NCBI RefSeq assembly: GCF_905171775.1
Contig: NC_053489.1
Location: forward strand, 332,540,089-332,604,088
Source: Rana temporaria
Taxonomy: Eukaryota; Chordata; Amphibia; Anura; Ranidae
Direction of reading: 5' to 3'
DNA: 64,000 bases
In this document: in pieces, positions 37,004 to 46,359 of the stretch
Layout: every line of letters begins with the position of its first letter
How positions within the stretch are numbered: position 1 is the first letter of the stretch
Translations under genes and position numbers: made by a program
The notes under the pieces: model-generated
Database searches by the model: none
What the model was told of the DNA's origin: nothing
The model's input: only the letters and a program-made list of their open reading frames with translations

Positions 37004-37630
37004 AGTAATTTTTATTTTTATAATAAACATGTGATATGTACCTGCTCTGTGCAATGGTTTTACACATCTGATTAATTGCTTCTGTGGACAGGTGTGCCCA
37101 CTGACAAAGAAATGATCAGTCTATCATTTTAATGGTAGGTTTATTTTAATAGTGAGTGGACCCGAACCTCCTCTTCTCAGGTCTCCACTGGCTCTCCTGG
37201 GTTCTCCTCTTCTTGGTGGTACCCCATAGGAAGCCACTTCCAATGGTGTACCACCTGAAGGCTTTTTCTTAAACCACACTGCCTGCATCCATTGACACAT
37301 ACAGCGTAGTTGTACCTCGCATCCCGCTCCCTCGTCAAAGGATTTTAGTGACAGCAGCCTTAGCAAAGCCTGTAAGAGTAGGGGGGGTCGTTACAGACTG
37401 GCACAGTGCAGGATTGAGTGAGGACTCAGGTAAGTATGTGGAGGTGCCGATGAGGGGGCGATACTGTTACCTAAACATTTTTTACATTAATGCAAGGAAT
37501 GTATTAAGGTAAAAAATGTTTAGGCTTTAGAACCACTTTAAACTTTGTCTACTTAAACCTAACTTATAGACAAGTAGGACAGTTTTACTGTGTTTTACCA
37601 TTATATATTTGGGTGCATGGCTAGGTTATT

Positions 37631-38520
37631 TAACCACATCAACACTGGACACTTTCGCCCCCTTCCTTCCCAGGCCAATTTTCAGCTTTCAACACTCTCA
37701 CATTTTCAATGACAATTGCGCGGTCATGCTACACTGTACCCAAATTTGTATCATTTTGTTCGCACAAATAGAGCTTTCTTTTGGTGGTATTTTGTACACG
37801 ACTTCGTTTTTTTTTTTTTTTTTTGCGATATAAGTGAAAAAGAGCAGAACTTTGGAAAAAAAAACAATATTTTCTTTATTCTATTTTAAAATAAATCCAA
37901 TAAAATCAAATGTTGTCATACATTTAAGCCAAAATGTATTCTCCTACATGTGGTAAAAAAAAATAGTGTATAATAATTGGTTCGTGTGATCACGGACATA
38001 TGTACACAAATAATCATGTACAGATGTGCGCAGGTGATCACGGACATATGTGTGCAGATGATCATTGGGACATGTGATTTTACTGTTACATATGTGGGGG
38101 ACATGTGTTCTTACTATGTGGGGACATGTGTTTTGGGGGGACATGTGTTTTGGGGACATTGTGTGGTGAGATGTGTGTTTTACATTGTGTGTTTACATGT
38201 GTGTGTTACTAGGCTGGTGATCAGTGTGTAAAAAGCTGGAAAAAACAGCTCATACACAACTAATGTGTGAGGAGAGAAGAGCTGATCGCCTAGCAACTGG
38301 CTCTCTGTTTACATCACATGACGGCTGTGATCAGGAGGGCCAATTACAAAGTCCTCCTGCCGATTTGAGATGCGCCGTGTCCGGGTAACACTAATGCATC
38401 GGGATTGCGCCGCTGTGCGTGCTTGCATGAGTTCGATCCCTCTCCTTTTGAGGGATGTTCCTGAACATCCACTCAGAAGGAGAGAGCGCCCACCTGGCCG
38501 TACATATGCATTGATTCAAT
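37631..38520 (+). mobile_element. TTAA-type element
   Basis: It starts TTAACCACATCAACACTGG and carries ATAGAGCTTTCTTTTGGTGG near 37768. The interior includes GTGATCACGGACATATGTG repeats. The right end is unclear. Confidence 0.6.
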
Positions 38521-38557
38521 GTTGTAGAACCATAAATACATAAAGATTTGGGGAGGA

Positions 38558-38840
38558 ACATGGCAGCACAGTGGCCAAGTAGTTAACACTTCTGTCAGAC
38601 AGCACTAGGGTTGTTGGTTTGAATCCCAACCACGGCACTACCTGTACAGAGTTTGCATGTTTTCTCTGTTCCTGTATGGGATTTCCTCCCACACTCCAAA
38701 GACATGCTGGTAGGTTAGTTGCATAATGTCTATATTGACCCTAGTATGTGTATGTATGAATGTGAGCTTGGGACCTTAGACTGTAAGCTCCCTGAGGACA
38801 GAGACTGATGTGAATGTAAAATATAATTATTGTAATAATA
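38558..38840 (+). mobile_element. tRNA-derived SINE
   Basis: The head GGCAGCACAGTGGCCAAGTA with GTTGGTTTGAATCCCAACC resembles tRNA-type promoter A and B boxes. The body CCTCCCACACTCCAAAGACA is widespread in vertebrate SINEs, as I recall. It ends 48 bases before the IGFBPL1-like exon 2. Confidence 0.75.
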
Positions 38841-38887
38841 ACTATGTTGGCTTATCATGTTTTATCCTACTTCATTTCCAACCACAG

Positions 38888-38997
38888 CTCCTGTGATTAC
38901 GATAGCACCAGGAAAAATTCACAATGTCACCGGTGCTCAAGTGTACTTATCATGTGAAGTAAAGGCAATTCCAACACCTATCATATCCTGGAGAAAG
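38888..38997 (+). CDS. igfbpl1: IGFBPL1-like exon 2 (start of the Ig domain)
   Basis: This internal coding exon opens the C-terminal immunoglobulin domain of an IGFBP-like 1 protein, a secreted relative of IGFBP7. It is bounded by a pyrimidine-rich acceptor ending CCACAG and by the donor AAG|GTAAGA. The frame starts with the last two bases of a split codon and gives 36 full codons beginning PVITIAPGK. It includes IHNVTGAQVYLSCEV and ends ISWRK. NVTG is a potential N-glycosylation site, the Cys is the first Ig disulfide Cys, and the Trp is the Ig core Trp. The NVTGAQV..SCEV..PTP block is characteristic of IGFBPL1 and IGFBP7. KAZALD1 is less likely because its matching segment differs. The exon carrying the signal peptide, IGFBP and Kazal domains is not visible upstream in this window. 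Confidence 0.92.
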
Positions 38998-39037
38998 GTA
39001 AGAGAAAGATATTAAGGTTTCAAAATACATATCTGAT

Positions 39038-39746
39038 CACCCACCATTCTGCTGGAGAAACTGCGGCAGTATAGGCTCCATCGCACATACCCTTTGGTTT
39101 TGCAAATCCTTTACTTCCTTCTGGAAACAAGTGTTCGCTCTGATGTCCTCCATTACTGGGACATCTTGGTCCCAGACTCCTGCACTAGCCCAGCTACACA
39201 TTGCCATAGACAAACTTCCACCCCAATCTAGATATGCAGTCCCCCTCTTACTTTATGCTGCCAAATTGAACATTACCAGATTATGGAAAACTACTACAAT
39301 CCCCTCAATTTCAAGTACTATCGTCTATCGCCGATCTCAAGATCCAGTGTGAAATGCAACAAATTGTAGCTAGGAAAAACTTGCACTTAGAGAAATTTAT
39401 GGCTATGTGGCTATGTGGTACACCATCCAAAATGTACTGTTCACGTATAACTATACCGATATGAAATGCTCATTACTCATCTTTCTCTCTATCTCAGGTC
39501 CGCTGGTGCCCTTATTCCTCCTCTCTCCTTTTGCCCCTACCCCTTAACCCCCCTTCCCACCCCTTCTCCATCTAGAACCTCGTCTTAATCGACTACCTAG
39601 GTTCACCCACCCTCTTTAATATCTCATGATAATGCTTGTTAGAAGAGCTTGTTTCTATTTGGAACATCCGTTTATGTTATTAATACTGTTGTGGCTATAA
39701 CATGTATGTACCTTTTTGAAATTCCAATAAATAACAAGTTACAAAT
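39038..39746 (+). mobile_element. 5'-truncated L1-like LINE fragment, 16-bp TSD
   Basis: The frame near the 5' end reads CWRNCGSIGSIAHTLWFC, the CCHC knuckle found near the end of L1-type ORF2 proteins, and then SFWKQVFALMSS. AAAATACATATCTGAT is repeated exactly at 39022-39037 and 39747-39762. The copy ends AATAAATAACAAGTTACAAAT rather than in a poly(A) tail. Confidence 0.88.
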
Positions 39747-40065
39747 AAAATACATATCTGATACACACCTACTGTATTATGCCCTGGGAAAGTATAAACA
39801 AGCCATAGTACAAGTTTATGCAAAAATTCTCCCAGCCACCTTAATACAACCAACTGTGCCCCTTACCACTATGGTTCTTTACTTACATCCTCCAAATCAT
39901 TGTCCTCTTGCGCTGTCTGTAGTTCCACTGATAAAAATCTAGTGCTCAGCTCACTGCACCTGCCCCCTAAAAATCCATTGGCTTTATTGGGATGTTGTTT
40001 CGGCAGTTCAGGTATGGCCCAGCTGATTGTATTGAGGGGGCAATGGAGGCTGAGGGAATCTTAAA

Positions 40066-41000
40066 GGGGTTGTTAAGTCAGAAGTTTTTTTTATCTATAG
40101 GATAAAAAACCTTCAGTGTGCAGCAGCCCCCCTAATACTTACCGTATTTATCGGCGTATATCGCGCACTTTTTCCCCCTTAAAATAAGGGGAAAATCGTT
40201 AGTGCGCGATATACGCCGATAGCCGCTTCCCGCGCTCAGTTTGAAATCCTGCGCCGACATATACCGAGTGCAGTACACTCGGGTACATTCGGCTAGGCTC
40301 GGCTTCGCTCGTGCTCACGCATAAACGTCACAGAGCGTGAGCGCGAGCGAAGCCGAGCCTTGCCGAATGTACCCGATTGTACCGCACTCGGTATATGTCG
40401 GCGGAGGCGTTCGAACTGAGCGCCGGAAGCGGGGACTCGACTTGAGGCACGAGCTGGAGAAGCCGGGAGGACACCACCGAGGCCGCAGACGGACGCCGGA
40501 CCGGACGATGGACGCTGGGAAGACACCAAAACTGTAAGTAATAAAATCATATAACATTTTTTTTTTACAGGAATTTGGGGGGCAACTTTAGGGGTGCGCG
40601 GTATACGCGGGAGCGCGCTATACCGCGATAAATACGGTACTTGAGCCCTATCTATATCCAGTGATGTTGTAGGAGTGGAGTTGTAGGAGTGTCTTCTTGC
40701 CGGGGACTCCCCTCCGCATTGGCTAAGACAGCAGCATAGTATTATTGGCTCTTGCTACTGTCAATCAACTTAGTCAGTCAATGAAGAGAGGGGAGGGCAG
40801 GGCCATGTCTGAATGGACACACAAAGCTACGGCTTGGCTCGTTTGCTGTGGGGGCACTCAATAGGAGGGAGGGGCCAGAAGAGCCAAAGAGGGACCCGAG
40901 AAAAGGAGAATCCGGGCTGCCCTCTGCAAATCCACTGCGCAGAGCAGGTAAGTATAGCATGTTTGTTATTTTGAACTAAAAACAAGAGACTTTAGTATTA
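40066..41000. mobile_element. TTAA-type foldback repeat, split by a later insertion
   Basis: It reads TTAAAGGGGTTGTTAAGTCAG then CAGCAGCCCCCCTAATACTTA, continues after the insertion as CTTGAGCCCTATCTATATCCAG, and resembles the uninterrupted copy at 41038-41515. Confidence 0.7.
40142..40637. mobile_element. Nested element, TIR CCGTATTTATCG, TSD TA
   Basis: CCGTATTTATCG and CGATAAATACGG are perfect inverted ends with TA on both sides. The neighbouring paralogue at 41131-41140 shows the unoccupied target CTTACCTGAG. TA targeting suggests a Tc1/mariner-type miniature element. The interior has the inverted pair GCGAGCGAAGCCGAGC and GCTCGGCTTCGCTCG. Confidence 0.85.
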
Positions 41001-41037
41001 CCTTAACATAAACTAGAACTTGTACTTTACATTTGTT

Positions 41038-41515
41038 TAAAGGGGTTGTGAAGGCAGAAGGTTTACATCCTAATGCATTCTATACATTAAGATAAAAAAA
41101 AACCTTCTGTGTGCAGCAGCCCCCCTAAAACTTACCTGAGCCTCATCTCAATCCAGCGATGTCCACAAGTCTCTCGGCCATCCAGGATTCTCCCTCCTGA
41201 TTGGCTGAGACTCAGCAGCGGCGCCATTGGCTCCCGCTGCTGTCAAAGTCAGTTAGCCAATCAGGAAAAAGAGAGGGCATAGCTGAACTGCAGCGCCTTA
41301 TCTGAATGGACACATGAAGCTTCAGCTTGGCTCGGGTGCCCTCATAGCAAGCTGCTTGCTGTGGGGGCACTTGACAGGATGGAGAGACCAGGAGATCCGA
41401 AGAGGCACCCGAAAATAGGAGAATCCGGGCTACACTGTGCAAATCCACTGCACGGAGAAGGTAAGTATAACAGGTTTGTTATTTTTTTTTAAAAGAGACT
41501 TTACAATCACTTTAA
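41038..41515. mobile_element. TTAA-type foldback repeat, uninterrupted copy
   Basis: It starts TTAAAGGGGTTGTGAAGGCAG and ends GACTTTACAATCACTTTAA. It serves as the empty-site comparator for the copy next to it. Confidence 0.7.
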
Positions 41516-41630
41516 TAACAGCAGCTGTTTATTTTTATTATGTTATACTTTTATGTATAAAAGCACTGTTTCATTAAAGTGCTTGTACACCCTGTACAAC
41601 CACTTTTACCTACAGGTAAGCCTAGATTAA

Positions 41631-41982
41631 GGCCGCGTACACCAGATCAGTCCATCGGACTGTTCTCATCGGTTAACCAATGAACCTGACTGATGGTCTG
41701 ATGTGCCTACACACCATCAGTTAAAAAACGATCGAGTCCAACGCGGTGACGTAAAACACAACGACGTGCTGAGAAAAATAAAGTTCAATGCTTCCAAGCA
41801 TGCGTCGACTTGATTCTGAGCATGCGCGGGTTTTTAACCGATGCTTTTGCATACTAACCGTCGGTTTTGACCTATCCGTTAGGTGTCCATCAGTTCAATT
41901 TTAAAGCAAGTTCTAACATTGGGGCCCACACACCATCGGTTTGGACCGATGAAACGGTCCTTCAGTCCGTGTGTATGCGGAC
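41631..41982. mobile_element. Foldback element, TSD TAA
   Basis: The left end GGCCGCGTACACC faces the right end GTGTGTATGCGGAC, with TAA on both sides. The interior has ATGCGTCGACTTGATTCTGAG, seen inverted near 52567. Confidence 0.75.
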
Positions 41983-41989
41983 TAAGACT

Positions 41990-42470
41990 TACCTGTAGGT
42001 GCAGGCGCACTTTAGAAATGGCGATCGTGCCGTTTCTAAAGGAAGGTCATGCCATGACTGGTGGCTCCTGCGCACATGCGTGGGAGTGACGTCACGCGAC
42101 TCACAGAGCCGGAGTTCAGGCCCCCGGAAGAAAGAGGGGTGCAGAATGGATGCTTCCTGTAACAGGGGACAGCAGTGACATTGCAGGCATCGGTTTCAGG
42201 TAAGTGACACATAATGGGCTACTATGCGATGCATAGTAGCCCATTATGCTTTACCTTTGCAGGGAAAAAAAGAGGAAGTAGAACCCATCAGGGTTTACTT
42301 CTTCTTTAAAGGGTTAGTTTACCTTTTTAGAAAAAATAAAAAGGTGAACTAACGCCTACCTTCTGGTCCCCACTGTACCTACCTCCATGGTTGATGAGCT
42401 GGCAGTGTCCATGCAGCCATTACAGTGGTTCAGGGGTTTTAAAACCTTTTCTTTAGAAGCTGAAAACTTT
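41990..42470. repeat. Unclassified repeat-like segment
   Basis: It contains the inverted pair TAATGGGCTACTATGCG / CGCATAGTAGCCCATTA-like arms at 42212-42248 and CTTTAAAGGGTTAGTTTACC near 42304. Confidence 0.5.
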
Positions 42471-42479
42471 GTTACAGCA

Positions 42480-43158
42480 CATCGCAATGCACAGATGCAT
42501 TATTGATTGGTTTGCGTGAAAGTTATAGCATCTACAAACTTTGGTATAGATACTGAAATGTTATTTTTTTTTTTGATACTTCAAATGGTGGTGATCAGCG
42601 ACTTATAGTGGGACCCTGATAGCGCAGTGGATAATCTGACTATAAATGATCCTGGGGGGAACTGACTAAGTGACATTGGCATCACCAGTGCCACTAATAC
42701 AGTATACAGTGATCAGAGCTAAAAAGATACACGATCACTGTACTAATGACACGTGATGGGAAGTGGTTAACATCTAAGGCAAGGGGTTAAATGTGTGTCT
42801 AACAACCTTTCATGTGTTTACTGTGTGGTGTTTTACTAAGCAATGTGATGGATTTTACTCCCTGCTGTGCAGATCACTGCTGTATGAAGAGAGCCCTGTG
42901 TTGTTTACCAACACAGGGCTTTCTTCTGTCATTTGCAGAGCCCATCAGCGGGTCCCAGCCATAAATCATTGGCTAGGACGGACCCACTGATCAGATTGTG
43001 CTGCAGCAAATGACAACACTATCTTCTGAGTCTGCATGCACATGTGAGAGAGGAGCTAGAGCAAAGTCCCGAAATACAGGTATGTGATTGTGCCTGTAGG
43101 AGCCAACCTGACACAATTAATGTAGTGCAGAGGGTTGGCAAGCAGTTAATATCAGGCT
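42480..43158. mobile_element. TTAA-type element, right part
   Basis: It ends GGCAAGCAGTTAATATC and has GTTAACATCTAAGGCAAGGGGTTAA-type spacing near 42765. Inverted CCTGTGTTGTTTACC and CAACACAGGGC lie at 42895-42918. It ends about 25 bases before exon 3. Confidence 0.6.
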
Positions 43159-43182
43159 TGCCTGTTTCATGTGTTTTTGAAG

Positions 43183-43299
43183 GTGTCAGAGTCTCCTAAA
43201 GGAGTACGAATATTTGAGGACCTACCTGGAGACAGAGTGAATGTTGCTGTCCAAGTACGTGGTGGACCTTCTCGTCATGAAAGTTCCAGCTGGGTAATG
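43183..43299 (+). CDS. igfbpl1: IGFBPL1-like exon 3 (middle of the Ig domain)
   Basis: This exon has exactly 39 codons and is in phase with exon 2 on one side and exon 4 on the other. It follows a T-rich acceptor (TTTTTGAAG) and ends at the donor ATG|GTGAGT. The peptide runs VSESPKGVRIFEDLPGDRVN, then VAVQVRGGPSRHESSSWVM. LPGD..N.AVQ.RGGP..HE is the family signature of the IGFBPL1/IGFBP7 Ig domain, and the closing SWVM enters the strand before the second Ig cysteine. Human IGFBPL1, from memory, is closer here than IGFBP7, notably in the VNVAVQVRGGPS segment. The 4.2-kb intron before it holds an L1 fragment, a TTAA element with a nested insertion, and other repeats. Confidence 0.92.
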
Positions 43300-43486
43300 G
43301 TGAGTTCAAAACATAAACTTTTGGAAGTACTGGATGACTTACTACTTTTCAATACATTTTTATTAAATATTTCAAGAACAGGAAATATAGTGGAATGAAA
43401 ATGCACAGCAGTAAAAAAATAGTGATTTGAAAAACTGAATCTGTACTGAATGTTGTATTGAATAGCTACATGTCTTTATGGAACCT

Positions 43487-44210
43487 AGGGCCAGATTCAG
43501 AGAAGAGATACGACGGCGTATCTCCTGATACGCCGTTGTATCTCTGAGATACGATTGTCGTATCTATGTGACTGATTCATAGAATCAGTTACGCATAGAT
43601 AGCCCTAAGATCCGACAGGTGTAACCTGTGTTACACCGTCGGATCTTAGGCTGCAATTCTAGGCCGGCCGCTAGGTGGCGAGGCCATTGCGGTCGGCGTA
43701 GTATATGCAAATGACTAGTTACGGCGATTCACGAACGTTCGCGATGCCCGTCGATCTAAATTTACGTAGTTTCCGTAGCGATACGCGTTGTAAAGTTAAG
43801 GCTGCCTCCTAGGTGGTCTAAGCAATGTTAAGTATGGCCGTCGTTCCCGCGTCGAAATTTTAACTTTCACGTCGTTTGCGTAAGTCGCCCGTGAATGGCG
43901 CTGGACGCCATTTACGTTAACGTCAAACCAATGATGTCCTTGCAACGTCATTTAGCGCAATGCACGTCGGGTAATTTGACGGACGGAGCATGCGCAGTAC
44001 GCTCGGCGCGGGAACGCGCCTAGTTTAAATGGTGCCCGCCCCATTTGAATTAGGCGGGCTTGCGCCGAGCGGATTTACGCTGCACCGCCGCAAGTTTACA
44101 GGTAAGTGCTTTGTGAATCAGGCACTTACGCTGTAAACCTGCGGCGGTGTAACGTAAATGGGATACGTTACGCCGCCGCTGCGCAACGTAATTCTTTCTG
44201 AATCTGGCCC
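43487..44210 (+). mobile_element. Multi-hairpin element, TIR GGGCCAGATTCAGA, TSD CTA
   Basis: The ends GGGCCAGATTCAGA and TCTGAATCTGGCCC are flanked by CTA on both sides. The local hairpins of GATACGACGGCGTATC, GATCCGACAGGTGTAA and AAGTTTACAGG..CCTGYRAACTT type are well preserved. It sits in intron 3 of the IGFBPL1-like gene. Confidence 0.9.
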
Positions 44211-44259
44211 CTAGTGTTTACGCTGTGCCACTGACAGGTAGGCAAAATGGTCACTAAGC

Positions 44260-44982
44260 TTTTTTTTTTACCAAAAATATGTAGAATAATACATATTGGC
44301 TTAAACTGATGAAGATTATTATTTTTTTGAATTTTTTTGGGGGGGGGGGGGGGTTATTTATTATAGTAAAAAATATTGTTTATTTTTTTAATTACTTAAG
44401 GACTGAGCCTGTTTTTCAGACTCTGTGTTTACAAGTTTTTTTGCTAGAAAATTACTTGGAACCCCCAAACATTATACATTTTTTCCTAACACCCTAGAGA
44501 ATAAAATGGCAGTCATTGCAGTACTTTTTGTCACACCGTATTTGCGCGACGGTCATACAAGCACATTTTTTTTGGGAAAAAATTCACTTTTTTTAATAAA
44601 AATTTCCCTTTAAGACGTATGGGTGGAAGTGATGATTTGGCAGTGATATGGAGACAGGTGGGGGCCATCTTCCCTTAACTCGTCTCCATACACAGGCAGG
44701 GACAGAACCGGATCGCCTCCGCCGCTGACGACGGCTCCAATAAGCAGCGGAGTGCACTGGAGAGCGTCCGCCACCGATGAAAGTGATCTTGCGGCGTATT
44801 CGCAGCAGAAACCACTTTTGATCAAATACCACCAAAAGAAAGCTCTATTTGTGGGGAAAAAAAGCTATCAATTTTGTTTGGGTACAGCGCCGTGCAATTG
44901 TCAGTTAAAGCGATGCAGTGCCGTATCACAAAAATTGGCCTGGTCATTAAGGAGAAAATCCTTTCTGGTCCTTAAGTGGTTA
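44260..44982 (-). mobile_element. TTAA-type element, reverse orientation
   Basis: CCACCAAAAGAAAGCTCTAT near 44830 is the reverse complement of the tract shared by other copies. The right end reads CCTTAAGTGGTTAA. Confidence 0.65.
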
Positions 44983-45179
44983 ATATACTATATAGTGCTT
45001 ATTATACCTATTTTATTTATGTAGTATACTGGGCCCTAAAGAATACAAAGTATATTTTCATTTTCATTTTATTTTTTACTTCTGTGCTAAATGTCTTAAG
45101 TTCATTTGGCTAGAGTCAGTTTAAGAGAGATGACACAAACGTAAGTTCATTCTGGGCCATCTTATCATAGATCCCTGTA

Positions 45180-45218
45180 TAATAATAATTATTATTATTA
45201 TTATTATTATTATAATAT
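45180..45218. repeat. Microsatellite (TTA)n
   Basis: A trinucleotide run preceding the repeat that follows. Confidence 0.9.
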
Positions 45219-45590
45219 AGGATTTATAAAGCGCCAACAGTTTGCACAGTGCTTTACAATATGAGGGTAGACAGTACAGTTACAATACAATTTAATACAG
45301 GAGTCAGAGGGCCCTACTCGTTAGAGTTTACAATCTAGAAGGGAGGGTCAAGTGATACAAAAGATAATAACTGTGGGGGGGTGATCTGATGGAGAAAATA
45401 AAAGTACAGTTGGTAGGTAGAGGCAGAATAGGCTTCTCTGAAGAGGAGTATTTTCAGGGATCATCTAAAAGCAAACAGAGCAGGAGATAGTTGGAGTAAG
45501 GAGTTCCATCGGATGGGAGAGGTTCGGTAAAAGTCCTGGGGGCGAGCATGGGAGGAGGTGATGAGGGAGCTAGAGAGGAATGAAGAGAAC
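45219..45590. repeat. Interspersed repeat with AAGCGCCAACAGTTTGCACAG
   Basis: It resembles a widely dispersed amphibian repeat (GTGCTTTACAATATGAGGG, TTAGAGTTTACAATCTAGAAG). No coding capacity, and the class is uncertain. Confidence 0.55.
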
Positions 45591-46201
45591 GATCAAGTTG
45601 GTATTTCATACCCTCAGGAGTGGTGTGCGATCACTGTAATAGTTGCTGCTGCTACAGTGATTACTGCAGTCTTCCAGGTTTCCTTTTCTGAGCACCTGCC
45701 CTGCTGCATTTTTACCACAGTAAGCCGCTCACATGTTCCCCACAGCTTGCATTCTTTCATTGACTACAAATAATTCTCTGATTAAATGAGGTGTAGCAGA
45801 GTTGACATGATCCCCATCTGATGTAATCAAAGAACACTTTACATTCATTGAGAAAAATGCGTGGTGGCCTTGCTGAGCGAGAGGTCCTCTGTGGTTGTCA
45901 TGCCACCAAGGAACCTGGAAGCAACTACTACAGTCATTCTACGCTTTCACAGAAGTCCCATGGGCATGAAATATGCATACTTACATTGGTCCAAGCTGGA
46001 CCAATGTAAGTATGCAATACAAACCATATTTAGAATTAATCTCTACATAATAAAATAGTGAGATTAAGGACCGATTACTAAACAATTACTAAACATTAAT
46101 AACCTTCCAAATAAAATTGAAGCAAAAAAATTGTAGCCATATTTTTTTTACGAACTGACAATACTATATGTAAACTTTGACAAATGAGTGCTTTCCTTCA
46201 G

Positions 46202-46359
46202 ATAAAGCCTTTGACAAAAGAGGATGAAGGTACTTACCAATGCCATGCGACCAATATGGTAGGAGATGCATTTGCAGAAGGATCCATCAGAGTTGTTGAA
46301 CACAATTCCCGCAGAATGAAGAAGAACCATCACCGTATCTGAAGTTACTATGTAATCAG
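46202..46359 (+). CDS. igfbpl1: IGFBPL1-like exon 4 (end of the Ig domain, stop codon)
   Basis: This exon is preceded by the acceptor CTTTCCTTCAG and reads IKPLTKEDEGTYQCHATNMV, then GDAFAEGSIRVVEH and a short basic tail rich in Arg, Lys and His. It ends at TGA (46340-46342). YQCHATN carries the second Ig disulfide Cys, and KEDEGTYQCHA.NMVG.A is the IGFBPL1 form of this strand. Seventeen untranslated bases follow the stop before the donor CAG|GTAATG, so a further 3'UTR exon is expected. The stop lies within about 50 nt of the last junction, so the transcript should not be a nonsense-mediated decay target. Exons 2 to 4 together give about 121 residues, one I-set Ig domain. The basic tail is unlike the mammalian C-terminus I remember. 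Confidence 0.9.

Noticed and set aside
38558..38840. Functional tRNA gene suggested by box A/B-like sequence
   Set aside because: No tRNA cloverleaf can be completed, and the downstream body is that of a SINE.
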